Origin: an uncultured Phascolarctobacterium sp. | Lineage (GTDB): Bacteria; Bacillota; Negativicutes; Acidaminococcales; Acidaminococcaceae | DNA length: 9,274 nucleotides | Direction of reading: 5' to 3' | Assembly: GCA_934234275.1 (NCBI GenBank) | Contig: CAKQHU010000044.1 | Span: 1-9,274 of the forward strand | Shown here: one piece after another, positions 1 to 7,106 of the stretch | Layout: each line of letters opens with the position of its first letter | Position numbering within the stretch: the first letter of the stretch is position 1 | Translations under genes and position numbers: made by a program | Notes under the pieces: model-generated | What the model saw: only the letters and a program-made list of their open reading frames with translations | What the model was told of the DNA's origin: nothing | The model's database searches: none

Positions 1-1529
1 CCTTTGCTGCTATTCATCTAGGCTCGGAGATGCTCAGTATGCAGATTACCGAATATCACAATACCGAAAGGTATAAGATTATTGAGTGCTGCAACCGACG
101 CATCCGTCTGGGTGAGGCAACTTTTAAAAATAAAATAATTCCTTTTCCGTTGGTTTCGGAAATCTGCGAAATCCTTATCGGCTTCAAGCGTCTGATGAAG
201 GAATACGGGGTCGAGGAATATGTTATGCAGGCGACCACTGCTGTGCGTGAGGCCAGCAATCAGGTTTTTCTGCTTGATCAGATTTATAACAAAACCGGCC
301 TTGTGGTTGATGTTGTTGATATGCCGAAGGAGATTTATACCAAGTTCGTGGCCATCCGCAATACGCTGAAGGCAGAAAAAATTTCTACCGAGCGTGAAGG
401 CATGCTGATGATGGATATTTCCTCCGGCGGCTTGGGTGTAACGCTGGTGCGTGATGAAAAAATCTGCTATCAGGGCAATTTCCACATCGGTATTATCCGT
501 ATTAAGGAAAGCTTTGAGCGCAACCGCCGTGAAAGCATGCATTTTAACAAGGCGCTGACGGAATTCCTCAGCAGCACAATCGGCCCGGTAAGAAACGAGC
601 TGGGTGACAGCAAGGTGCGTTATCTGGTGCTTTCCGGCACAGAAACGGAGCTTTTGCTGCGTATGCTGGGACTGGATGAGAAGCAGATGGTGCATCGCAT
701 CAAAGCAGCGGATTTCCATGCCTTTTTCGACAGCATGCGTCAGATGAGCCTGCCGCAGCTGATTCAGGTATATAAGCTGCCGGAAAATGTTGCGGAGCTT
801 GTACTGCCTACAGTACTGCTTTACGAACAGCTGCTGCATCTGATTCCTGCCAAGGAAATTATTATTACGGCAGACCGCTTTATCGACGGCATCCAGCTGC
901 TGCATATCGGCAATAAAACGAATCCTGTAATGCGCAAGGAGCTGGAGCAGGAGCTTATCAGCCTTTTCCATACCATCGGCAGCCGTTATCTGTATGACAA
1001 GAAGCATGCCCAGCAGGTGGAGCGCCTGTCGCTGATTATTTTCGATAAGATTGCCAAGGCTTACGGCATGGGTGAGCATGAGCGCCTGCTGTTGCGTGCA
1101 ACCTGCATTTTGCATGATATAGGCAAATATATCTGCATGCGCAGTCACTCTATCTACACCTATCAGCTGATTATGTCTACGGATATTATCGGTCTGAGCG
1201 AGAAGGATAAGAAAATCGTAGCGCTGGCATCGTATTATCATGCCAACAGACTGTTTGACAAGACCAATACGCTTGCTCCGCAGGTGGAAAAGGAGCTGGT
1301 GCCGGTTGTGGCTAAGCTGGCTGCCATTGTGCGTCTGGCTGATGCATTGGACCGCAGCTATATGCAAAAAATTCACAGCTGCAGTGTAACGCTGAAGGAT
1401 AATAAGCTGAAGGTTCTGGCAGCAAGTAAAGAGGATTTGACATTGGAAATCTGGACATTTGATGATAAATCAACTTTCTTTGAGGAAGTTTTTGGTATTG
1501 AACCTATTTTGGAACGGGTGAATAAGTGA
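1..1529 (+). CDS. Ppx/GppA-family phosphatase with C-terminal HD domain (5' end outside window)
   Basis: The frame is open to the left edge (first full codon at 3), and the residues before the ATG at 30 read FAAIHLGSE, which matches the first strand and phosphate loop (DxGSN) of the Ppx/GppA fold. The ATG at 30 is therefore internal and the true start lies upstream. Counting from that ATG, the Ppx/GppA part spans about 1-300 and an HD domain about 320-450, with HAQQVERLS near 326, LHDIGKYI at 361 and YYHANR near 402. The family hydrolyses exopolyphosphate or (p)ppGpp in the cytoplasm. Active-site motifs are partly degenerate: the Asp of DxGSN is His, and the DIGGGSTE-type loop is DISSGGLG at 129-136, while the Glu equivalent to E. 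coli Ppx E121 (E101) and the Asp of the second loop (D129) remain. The stop overlaps the ppk1 start (TGATG), implying an operon and translational coupling. Family assignment is firm; catalytic activity is uncertain. Confidence 0.9.
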   Translation, partial: FAAIHLGSEMLSMQITEYHNTERYKIIECCNRRIRLGEATFKNKIIPFPLVSEICEILIGFKRLMKEYGVEEYVMQATTAVREASNQVFLLDQIYNKTGLVVDVVDMPKEIYTKFVAIRNTLKAEKISTEREGMLMMDISSGGLGVTLVRDEKICYQGNFHIGIIRIKESFERNRRESMHFNKALTEFLSSTIGPVRNELGDSKVRYLVLSGTETELLLRMLGLDEKQMVHRIKAADFHAFFDSMRQMSLPQLIQVYKLPENVAELVLPTVLLYEQLLHLIPAKEIIITADRFIDGIQLLHIGNKTNPVMRKELEQELISLFHTIGSRYLYDKKHAQQVERLSLIIFDKIAKAYGMGEHERLLLRATCILHDIGKYICMRSHSIYTYQLIMSTDIIGLSEKDKKIVALASYYHANRLFDKTNTLAPQVEKELVPVVAKLAAIVRLADALDRSYMQKIHSCSVTLKDNKLKVLAASKEDLTLEIWTFDDKSTFFEEVFGIEPILERVNK

Positions 1530-3631
1530 TGGGAAAATTAGATTTGACAAAGCCTGAGTATTTTTATAACCGCGAGCTGAGCTGGCTGAAATTTAATCTG
1601 CGCGTGCTGAAGGAAGCAATGGTTAAGGACACACCGCTGCTGGAGCGCCTGAAGTTTATCGCCATTTCGGCTTCTAACCTTGATGAATTTTTTATGGTGC
1701 GCGTAGCCGGTTTGTGGAGCAATTTTGATAGTGGCGTAGAAAAGCGCGATGCTTCCGGCATGTCGGTACATGAGCAGCTGGTGGCTATTTCGCAGGCAGC
1801 GCATGAGCAGGTGCGCACTCAGACAAAATCGCTGATTGCGCTGATGGCAGAAATGGATGCGGTGAAGCTGCATTTCCGCCGCGTTAAGGATTTGAGCGAG
1901 CTGGGCAAGGACTGGCTGGAGGAATATTACCGTGAGGTTGTTTTCCCGGTATTGACACCGATGGCGGTAGATGCTTCGCGTCCCTTCCCGTTTTTGGCCA
2001 ACAAAACTCTGAATCTGGCTGTTGAGCTAATTAAGGCTGACGGCGAGCACAGCATGGGCCTGATTCAGGTGCCGAGCGTATTGGACCGCATTGTGGAGGT
2101 TGAGCCTGAGGGCAAGCGTACCTTCGTATTTTTGGAGGATATTATCGCCAGCCATTGCCACGATCTGTTCAAGGGCTGCCATATTCTGGATATGGTGTCC
2201 TTCAGAGTAACGCGTGACAGTGACCTTGACTTGGAAGAGGATGACAGCGTTGACCTGATGAAAGAGGTTGAGGAGTCGCTGCGTAAGCGTAAGCGCGGCG
2301 CTGCTGTTCGTCTGGAAATCTTCAAAACGAATAATAATCGTATCAAAAAATTCCTCGAGGAAAATCTTGATGTTACGGAGATGGAGGTTTATGAAATCAA
2401 CGGACCTCTGGACCCGACCTGCTTCTTTAAATTTATCGGTATGAAGGGCATGTGGCCGTGGCTGTATGAGCCCTTTGTGCCGCAGCGTCCGCTGGAGCTG
2501 CCGGATGACAGCGATTTGTTTGCCGCTATCCGTGAAAACGATATTTTGCTGCATCACCCCTATGAAAGCTTTGACCCGGTAGTTAAGCTGGTGAGCGATG
2601 CTGCCGATGATCCGCAGGTGCTGGCGATTAAGCAGACGCTGTACCGTGTGAGCGGCAACAGTCCAATCGTTGCTGCGTTGGCGCGTGCTGCGGAAAACGG
2701 CAAGCAGGTAACGGTACTGGTAGAGCTGAAGGCGCGTTTTGATGAGGAAAACAATATCCTTTGGGCGCGTCGTTTGGAAAAAGCAGGCTGCCACGTTATC
2801 TACGGCTTGGTAGGCTTAAAGACGCATGCCAAAATTATTCTTATCGTGCGCAAGGAGGATAACGGCATCAAGCGCTATCTGCATCTGGGCACAGGCAACT
2901 ACAACGACAGCACCGCAAAATTATACACCGACCTTGGCCTGATGACGGCGAACGATGAGTTCGGCAGCGATGCTTCGGCGTTCTTCAATCTGCTCAGCGG
3001 CTACAGCGAGCCGCCGGTTTGGAATAAGCTGGTTATGGCACCGCTGGGACTGCGCGAGAAGATTTATGCGCTGATTGATAATGAAATTGCTATGGTGCGT
3101 GCCGGCCGTGAGGGACATATCATCGCCAAGATGAACTCGCTGATTGACCAGCCCGTAATTCAGAAGCTGTACGAGGCTTCTGCTGCAGGCGTGCATATTG
3201 ACCTGATTGTGCGCGGTATCTGCGGCCTGCGCACGGGCATTGAAGGCATTAGCGAAAATATTACGGTCCGCAGTATTGTAGGCCGTCAGCTGGAGCACAG
3301 CCGTATCTTCTGGTTTGCCAACGGTGGCGAGGAGCAGCTGTATCTTTCCAGTGCCGACTGGATGCCGCGTAACCTTAATGACCGCGTAGAGCTGTTCTTC
3401 CCGGTAGAAACTGAGGAGCATATTCATCGCATTAAGGCGCTGCTCGATTTGTATTTGCGTGATAACGTGGGTGCGCATATGATGCAGTCCAACGGTACCT
3501 ATCGCCGTGTACGCAACAAGCTGGAGCCTGTAAGCGCACAAAGCACCTTGTATGAGATGGCACAGCTGGCGGTGACTGCCGATAAGCTGCCGATGGAAAA
3601 ACGTCTGCAGCCTGTATTCAGCCGCAGATAA
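1529..3631 (+). CDS. ppk1: Polyphosphate kinase PPK1
   Basis: The product is 700 aa, the usual PPK1 length. PPK1 reversibly transfers the gamma phosphate of ATP onto a growing polyphosphate chain. All four domains are recognisable: the N-terminal domain with NRELSWLKFN (15-24) and ASNLDEFFMVRV (48-59), a head domain (about 110-310), and two phospholipase-D-like C-terminal domains. The phosphorylated histidine lies in KTHAK (H433, E. coli H435 equivalent) and the second conserved histidine in LEHSR (H590, E. coli H592). QTLYR (R373) and KARFDEENN (R403) are the conserved arginine sites near the phosphate. An in-frame GTG at 1526 could also start the protein, but the ATG at 1529 overlapping the upstream TGA is the more natural choice. 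The gene ends in tandem stops (TAA TAG). No clear terminator follows. Pairing with a Ppx-family gene is a common arrangement for polyphosphate turnover. Confidence 0.97.
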   Translation: MGKLDLTKPEYFYNRELSWLKFNLRVLKEAMVKDTPLLERLKFIAISASNLDEFFMVRVAGLWSNFDSGVEKRDASGMSVHEQLVAISQAAHEQVRTQTKSLIALMAEMDAVKLHFRRVKDLSELGKDWLEEYYREVVFPVLTPMAVDASRPFPFLANKTLNLAVELIKADGEHSMGLIQVPSVLDRIVEVEPEGKRTFVFLEDIIASHCHDLFKGCHILDMVSFRVTRDSDLDLEEDDSVDLMKEVEESLRKRKRGAAVRLEIFKTNNNRIKKFLEENLDVTEMEVYEINGPLDPTCFFKFIGMKGMWPWLYEPFVPQRPLELPDDSDLFAAIRENDILLHHPYESFDPVVKLVSDAADDPQVLAIKQTLYRVSGNSPIVAALARAAENGKQVTVLVELKARFDEENNILWARRLEKAGCHVIYGLVGLKTHAKIILIVRKEDNGIKRYLHLGTGNYNDSTAKLYTDLGLMTANDEFGSDASAFFNLLSGYSEPPVWNKLVMAPLGLREKIYALIDNEIAMVRAGREGHIIAKMNSLIDQPVIQKLYEASAAGVHIDLIVRGICGLRTGIEGISENITVRSIVGRQLEHSRIFWFANGGEEQLYLSSADWMPRNLNDRVELFFPVETEEHIHRIKALLDLYLRDNVGAHMMQSNGTYRRVRNKLEPVSAQSTLYEMAQLAVTADKLPMEKRLQPVFSRR

Positions 3632-3707
3632 TAGTGCCGCATTATATTTATCAAGGATTACGAGCTAAAAAAGACTTATATTTTAATTGCTTACTTAAAT
3701 CCTTATA

Positions 3708-3736
3708 TTGATATTATGTGCTTAAGTTGTTATAAT
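3708..3736 (+). promoter_or_regulatory. Sigma-A type promoter for the 3764 gene
   Basis: TTGATA (3708-3713) and TATAAT (3731-3736) are separated by exactly 17 bp, a near-consensus vegetative promoter. The predicted start of transcription is about 3743, roughly 20 nt before the ATG. It lies in the 132-bp gap after ppk1, which otherwise shows only a widely spaced inverted repeat (AAGGATT near 3652, AATCCTT near 3697). Confidence 0.8.
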
Positions 3737-3763
3737 TAGTAACAAGAGCAGAGGGGGATTAAA

Positions 3764-4102
3764 ATGAGTAATTATGCTGTAACCTTGAATTATAATTGCC
3801 ATTATGGCTATGTAGAATATAACGAAGCGGATAAGACTGCCGTAGTAACCTTGCCGGAGGCTGTTGCCGAAGCCAAGGCTGCTGTCGAGAAGTATCTGGC
3901 AACTCCGTTGAGCCTGGATGTGCCGCAGGGTGATACTATCCGTGATTTTGCTACGATAACGCTGGAGCCGCTTTCCAGTATGGAGGCGTTTCAGGTAGCG
4001 CTCACCCGTCTTTGGGGTAAAACCGGCGTGCGTGTTGAATGGAGCATGCCTCCGGGAATGGCGGACGATATTGCCGCTGAAGTGTTGGCAGAGGCACATT
4101 AA
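3764..4102 (+). CDS. Conserved-looking hypothetical protein, 112 aa
   Basis: I do not recognise this family. The protein is short, soluble and acidic, with no signal peptide or membrane segment. The first 25 residues look like beta strands rich in Tyr and Asn (NYAVTLNYNCHYGYVEY). An Ala/Glu-rich helix (about 31-45, PEAVAEAKAAVEKYL) follows, then a strand-like part and a C-terminal helix (about 98-111). It is very likely a real gene: a strong GAGGGGG-like ribosome binding site lies about 6 nt before the ATG, a near-consensus promoter sits just upstream, and a perfect-stem terminator follows the stop. It therefore forms a single-gene transcription unit. Codon use matches the neighbouring backbone genes. 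Function cannot be inferred from context. Confidence 0.85.
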   Translation: MSNYAVTLNYNCHYGYVEYNEADKTAVVTLPEAVAEAKAAVEKYLATPLSLDVPQGDTIRDFATITLEPLSSMEAFQVALTRLWGKTGVRVEWSMPPGMADDIAAEVLAEAH

Positions 4103-4117
4103 CTGCTGCTTGTTTTA

Positions 4118-4155
4118 GGGCAGACTCTTGATGCAAGAGAGTCTGCCTTTTCGTT
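4118..4155 (+). terminator. Rho-independent terminator
   Basis: The arms GGCAGACTCT (4119-4128) and AGAGTCTGCC (4138-4147) form a perfect 10-bp stem with a 9-nt loop, followed by TTTTCGTTT. It ends the 3764-4102 transcript and separates it from the next gene. Confidence 0.9.
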
Positions 4156-4189
4156 TAATATTTTGGCGTGAAGAATAGGAGGAATGCAG

Positions 4190-4801
4190 ATGCTTGATAT
4201 CAACAAATTACGCAATGCTTACAATGTTATTCACCGTATGAGCCAAAACAGACATCCTTTTGCCGAGGAGGAGCTGTCACTGGAGGTTGTGCAGAGCGCG
4301 CAGGTACAGGAGGCGCTTGCCGATGCGGCGGAGGTTATTGCTGTTTACGGCAAGATAATGAATTTGGTGTCGCAGAGCACGAGCTTCATTGTTGCTGGCA
4401 GCAAAAATCAAAAAGAGACTTTTAATGTAACTGCTGAGGATCTTGTACATATAAAACCTGTAGAAATGCCCTTGTCGATTTCCATTATCGCTAAAAATAT
4501 CAATGAAAATATACCTGCTGTTGCTAACGAACAAATGAACAAGGTGACTGCTCCGGGGCTTGGACGTTGGCTGATGAGCTTAGGCTATTTACAGATGTCG
4601 GATAACGGAAAAAATAAAATCGCGACTGAAAAGGGTGCTGAGCTTGGCATTCATACGGAAAAACGTGAAAGTCAATACGATAGCAATGGCTATTTTGTAA
4701 ATTATTATTCGGCGGCAGCGCAGCAATTTATTTTTGATAATCTGCCGGCTGCAGCAGAGTTTTGGGCGAAAGAAAAAGAGGAAAAGCGTGCTGACGCATA
4801 A
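4190..4801 (+). CDS. Hypothetical protein with possible winged-helix-like C-terminal module, 203 aa
   Basis: I chose the ATG at 4190, not the in-frame ATG at 4184. The AGGAGG at 4177-4182 leaves a 7-nt spacer to 4190 but only 1 nt to 4184. The N-terminal part (about 1-65) is predicted helical, with MLDINKLRNAYNVIHRMS and an Ala/Val/Glu-rich helix. The C-terminal part (about 115-195) contains GLGRWLMSLGYLQ, then NGKNKIATEKGAELGI and a terminal AAQQFIFDNL stretch. This order (helix with WL..GYL, a turn with NGK, TEKG..LGI) is reminiscent of small winged-helix-like modules seen at the ends of phage-type and hypothetical proteins, but this is a loose resemblance without a named family. No membrane segment or signal peptide is seen. 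No convincing separate promoter is visible between the preceding terminator and the gene. Function unknown. Confidence 0.8.
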   Translation: MLDINKLRNAYNVIHRMSQNRHPFAEEELSLEVVQSAQVQEALADAAEVIAVYGKIMNLVSQSTSFIVAGSKNQKETFNVTAEDLVHIKPVEMPLSISIIAKNINENIPAVANEQMNKVTAPGLGRWLMSLGYLQMSDNGKNKIATEKGAELGIHTEKRESQYDSNGYFVNYYSAAAQQFIFDNLPAAAEFWAKEKEEKRADA

Positions 4802-4816
4802 CTTGCTGTTTCCTCA

Positions 4817-4845
4817 TTGCCAGTATACTGTTTTTGCGGTATAAT
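4817..4845 (+). promoter_or_regulatory. Promoter of the tRNA-Arg gene
   Basis: TTGCCA (4817-4822) and TATAAT (4840-4845) are spaced by 17 bp. Transcription would begin near 4852, giving a leader of about 45 nt before the mature tRNA at 4898. Confidence 0.8.
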
Positions 4846-4897
4846 ACTTAGTACAGCTTGGGTGGAATGGCTTGAGTTCTGCCTGAGCTGTTGTTAT

Positions 4898-4974
4898 GGT
4901 TCCGTAGCTCAGTAGGATAGAGCAACCGCCTCCTAAGCGGTAGGTCGCCAGTTCGATTCTGGCCGGGATCACCA
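4898..4974 (+). tRNA. tRNA-Arg (anticodon CCT)
   Basis: A 77-nt cloverleaf folds by eye: acceptor GGTTCCG (4898-4904) with CGGGATC (4964-4970); D stem GCTC/GAGC; anticodon stem ACCGC/GCGGT enclosing the 7-nt loop CTCCTAA with anticodon CCT at 4932-4934; T stem GCCAG/CTGGC with loop TTCGATT; discriminator A and encoded CCA (4971-4974). It reads AGG arginine codons. The gene is complete and should be functional. Its 3' portion from the first base of the anticodon loop onward is duplicated 2359 bp downstream, so it appears to serve as an integration site with the 3' end restored by the inserted element. Confidence 0.96.
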
Positions 4975-5063
4975 AGAGAAAATGATTGCCGTACATGCTT
5001 ACCCGAGAGGAAAAGTCGCCAGTCCGATTCCACCCTTGCGGGTACGCGTGGCCGGGATCAGCA
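4930..5063 (+). repeat. Direct repeat copy 1 (attL-like), tRNA 3' part plus tRNA-like remnant
   Basis: 134 bp matching 7289-7422 without gaps. By hand alignment 128/134 are identical; differences are at 4964, 4976, 4981, 4983, 5034 and 5061. It starts at the first base of the tRNA-Arg anticodon loop, runs through the CCA, a 40-nt spacer and a second, interrupted tRNA 3' end (5015-5063), and stops exactly where the terminal CCA of that remnant would end (GCA here, CCA in copy 2). Confidence 0.93.
5015..5063 (+). pseudogene. Interrupted tRNA-Arg 3' remnant (copy 1)
   Basis: Positions 5015-5030 match the tRNA T-arm region with one difference (TCC for TTC), then an unrelated 18-nt block (5031-5048) intervenes. 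Positions 5049-5063 then resume as the tRNA acceptor end TGGCCGGGATCA followed by GCA. No 5' half of a tRNA is seen, so it cannot be a working tRNA. The same structure occurs at 7374-7422, where the end is an intact CCA. Confidence 0.7.
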
Positions 5064-5071
5064 GTAACCAT

Positions 5072-5104
5072 GCGGTTTTCCAGATTCTGGAAAGCCGCTT
5101 TTTT
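5072..5104 (+). terminator. Rho-independent terminator after the tRNA-Arg region
   Basis: GCGGTTTTCCAG (5072-5083) pairs with CTGGAAAGCCGC (5087-5098) over 12 bp with one G-U pair and a 3-nt loop, followed by six T. It should end the tRNA transcript and shield the downstream ATPase gene from read-through. The following stretch up to 5194 shows no feature. Confidence 0.9.
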
Positions 5105-5194
5105 CGTTTTGTAAAATTGTTCCTTGCGAAATGTTACAGTGATGCATTAATCAAGATGATAAAGGGAAATTTACGGATTTATATACTGCTTTCG

Positions 5195-5223
5195 TTGAAA
5201 TCTCACAAAAATAGCTCTATAAT
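5195..5223 (+). promoter_or_regulatory. Promoter of the RloAB-like operon
   Basis: TTGAAA (5195-5200) and TATAAT (5218-5223) are spaced by 17 bp, with the transcription start expected near 5230, about 25 nt before the GTG start. The -10 box is buried in a palindrome (see the operator entry). Confidence 0.78.
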
Positions 5224-5235
5224 TATAGTATAGAG
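5215..5235. promoter_or_regulatory. Palindrome over the -10 box, possible operator
   Basis: CTCTATA (5215-5221) and TATAGAG (5229-5235) are perfect 7-bp inverted arms around a 7-bp centre. A second perfect 12-bp palindrome, CTATAATTATAG (5217-5228), lies inside it. A repressor bound here would block the -10 region. AT-rich palindromes can arise by chance near -10 boxes, and no regulator gene is present in the cassette. Confidence 0.4.
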
Positions 5236-5254
5236 TGTTTTGGAGGTGAGAATT

Positions 5255-6466
5255 GTGCTTATACAGTTTAGCGTGGAGAATTATCTGTCCATAAAAAAAG
5301 AAATCGTCTTGTCTATGCTAGCAAGCAAGGATAATGAGCATGAAGAAGCTTTGATTGAGGATAAAGGCAAACGGTATCTAAAATCCTCTGTTATTTATGG
5401 AGCTAATGCGTCTGGTAAGTCAAATGTCCTTAATGCATTTTGGTTTATGGTTAATTACGTTCTGACTTCGCATGAAAAACAGCTGCATAAGAGCATTGAG
5501 CGTATTCCTTTTAAATTTGACAAGCTTACCCCAAGCCAGCCGACTAGATTTGAGGTTATCTTTATTACTCAAGGTATAAGGTATACCTATGGTTTTGCTG
5601 TTACGGATAAGGAAGTAGTAGAAGAATACTTATATTATTATCCTAACGGCAGGCAAGCACTTATATTTGAGCGGAACAACTGCTCTGAGTACCGTTTTAC
5701 GAGCGATGTAGAGGAGCAGACGGTGCTGAAAGAGCGTACATCAGCAAATAAGTTATATCTTTCTGTTGCTTCAAATTGGAGCTATAGCAAGGTAATACCT
5801 GTTTTGGAGTGGTTTGCTTCGTGCCAGATTATTACTAAAAATTCAGTAGCAGATGCGTATGGTGTTAATGCAGAGCAGCTCAAGGATAGTGATTATCGCA
5901 GTGCGATAGCTTCTATGCTGAAGGTAGCTGATTTTGGTATTCAGTCATTGCAGGTCAGAGATGTAGATCCGTTGTTGAAACTGTCTAAAGGAGCAATGAG
6001 TTATCTGAATGTAGAAACGGTGCATACAGTTCAAGATGATGCTGGCGAAACGAATACGTATGTGCTTAATATGGCTGAGGAGTCTGATGGGACAAACAGC
6101 TATTTTAAGCTTATAGGGGTTATCAAGAAAGCTTTGGAGCAGGGGACATTGCTAGTGGCTGATGAAATAGATGCTCATTTGCATCCGCTGCTAACCAAAC
6201 ATCTGGTAATGCTGTTTAATAATAGCGATACTAATCCTAATGGGGCACAGCTTATTTTTACTTCTCATAATACTAATCTGCTTGATTTAGATATTCTTCG
6301 TAGAGATCAGATATGGTTTACAGAAAAAGATAATTTGACAGCAGCTACGGATTTATTTTCTCTTTATGATTTTTCAATACGTAAAGATGCTAAGGTTGAA
6401 AAAGGTTATCTTTTAGGCCGTTATGGGGCGATACCGTTTATTCATGGAGGGCTTCTAAATGGCTAA
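5255..6466 (+). CDS. AAA15/OLD-type ATPase, RloA-like
   Basis: 403 aa from a GTG start; GGAGGTGAG at 5242-5250 gives an 8-nt spacer from GGAGG, whereas an upstream in-frame TTG at 5240 would overlap that site. The protein opens with LIQFSVENYLSIKKE, the usual first strands of this ATPase group. Walker A is GANASGKS (49-56), the signature-like motif is ESDGTNSYF (276-284), Walker B is LLVADEID (299-306) followed by AHLHPLL, the switch motif is TSHNTNLLD (336-344), and the C-terminal GRYGAIPF (388-395) is a mark of RloA-type members. SMC/ABC-like ATP binding and dimerisation are expected. In related two-gene defence modules such ATPases sense infection and control the partner nuclease. It overlaps the next gene by 8 bp, implying one operon and likely a complex. 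Its codon use is AT-richer than in the ppk1 and dehydrogenase genes. Family is firm; defence role is inferred. Confidence 0.92.
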   Translation: MLIQFSVENYLSIKKEIVLSMLASKDNEHEEALIEDKGKRYLKSSVIYGANASGKSNVLNAFWFMVNYVLTSHEKQLHKSIERIPFKFDKLTPSQPTRFEVIFITQGIRYTYGFAVTDKEVVEEYLYYYPNGRQALIFERNNCSEYRFTSDVEEQTVLKERTSANKLYLSVASNWSYSKVIPVLEWFASCQIITKNSVADAYGVNAEQLKDSDYRSAIASMLKVADFGIQSLQVRDVDPLLKLSKGAMSYLNVETVHTVQDDAGETNTYVLNMAEESDGTNSYFKLIGVIKKALEQGTLLVADEIDAHLHPLLTKHLVMLFNNSDTNPNGAQLIFTSHNTNLLDLDILRRDQIWFTEKDNLTAATDLFSLYDFSIRKDAKVEKGYLLGRYGAIPFIHGGLLNG

Positions 6467-7106
6467 GGGAAAGATTGAGAAAAGAGGAGCTAAACGCAGA
6501 AATGTAAAACCGATAGTTTTGATTGTAACTGAAGGCTCTCAGACAGAACCGAAGTATTTTGAACATTTCAAGACAAGGCAAAATAATATTGATATTCGTG
6601 TTGTAGGCAGCAGGAGCAGTGCTGGTGAAACAGATTATGTCAGTTTGGTAAGAAAAGCAAAAGAATATCAAGAGCGTAATCAATTATCTGCTGCTACTGG
6701 AGATAGCGTTTGGGTACTTGCTGATGCTGACGTAAATTACAATAATCCTAAGCCTATTGCAGAGAAAAACTCTAAACTAAATCAGGCAAGGAAGATGGCA
6801 GATAATAGAGATATTAATTTGTTATTATCGAGTCCTTGCTTTGAAGTTTGGTTGTTGCTGCACTATCAATATACAACTAAGTTCATCAAGGATTATGCTG
6901 ATATGAAGAGTGTGCTGCAAAAATATATTCCGACATATACTAAAACAGCAGATGTTTATGAGTTGGTAAATGATAGAACTAAAATAGCAATAGAAAATGC
7001 GAAGCGTGTGGAACGGCATCATTTGCAGGATGGTTGTACGTTACCGTTTGGAGTAGATGTGAATCCTTTTACTGATGTGTATAAGCTGCTTGAAAGATTG
7101 CTATGA
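6459..7106 (+). CDS. RloB-family protein with TOPRIM-like motifs
   Basis: 215 aa; the ATG is preceded by GGAGGG (6446-6451) with a 7-nt spacer, located inside the end of the ATPase gene. The N-terminus is strongly basic (KGKIEKRGAKRRN). The RloB pattern is complete: IVTEGSQTEPKYF (22-34) with the putative TOPRIM glutamate E25, VWVLADADV (84-92) with the acidic pair D89/D91, and SSPCFEVWLLLHY (124-136), then a C-terminal NPFTDVYKL (202-210). TOPRIM-type proteins bind metal and cut or rearrange nucleic acid; RloB proteins were named as restriction-linked ORFs. Next to an AAA15 ATPase the likely role is the effector nuclease of an anti-phage, possibly abortive, system. This is an inference from the family and arrangement. 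The tail ends in ATGA, overlapping a tiny ORF. Confidence 0.9.
   Translation: MAKGKIEKRGAKRRNVKPIVLIVTEGSQTEPKYFEHFKTRQNNIDIRVVGSRSSAGETDYVSLVRKAKEYQERNQLSAATGDSVWVLADADVNYNNPKPIAEKNSKLNQARKMADNRDINLLLSSPCFEVWLLLHYQYTTKFIKDYADMKSVLQKYIPTYTKTADVYELVNDRTKIAIENAKRVERHHLQDGCTLPFGVDVNPFTDVYKLLERLL

Noticed and set aside
30..32. ATG at 30 as start of the Ppx/GppA gene
   Set aside because: Upstream in-frame codons encode the conserved first strand and loop (FAAIHLGSE) and no stop occurs before the window edge.
18..1376. Long minus-strand open frame opposite the Ppx/GppA gene
   Set aside because: The plus frame gives a clear family match and couples to ppk1; the antisense frame has Gln/His/Leu-rich composition typical of a codon-bias shadow. 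The same applies to minus frames at 2027-2794, 2921-3541 and 8361-9023.
3650..3703. AAGGATT/AATCCTT inverted repeat after ppk1 as a terminator
   Set aside because: The arms are only 7 bp, about 38 nt apart, and no T run follows.
4184..4186. ATG at 4184 as start of the 203-aa protein
   Set aside because: It lies only 1 nt after AGGAGG; the ATG at 4190 has a 7-nt spacer.
4982..5233. Plus-strand 83-codon frame across the repeat and terminator
   Set aside because: It runs through tRNA remnant, terminator stem and promoter, has no ribosome binding site and no protein-like character. The minus-strand frames at 4814-5071 read through the tRNA and are rejected too.
5255..7106. Naming the pair PARIS (AriA/AriB)
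   Set aside because: The second protein fits the RloB pattern (TEGSQTEPKYF, SSPCFEVWLLLHY), not DUF4435 as in AriB; the likeness is in architecture only.
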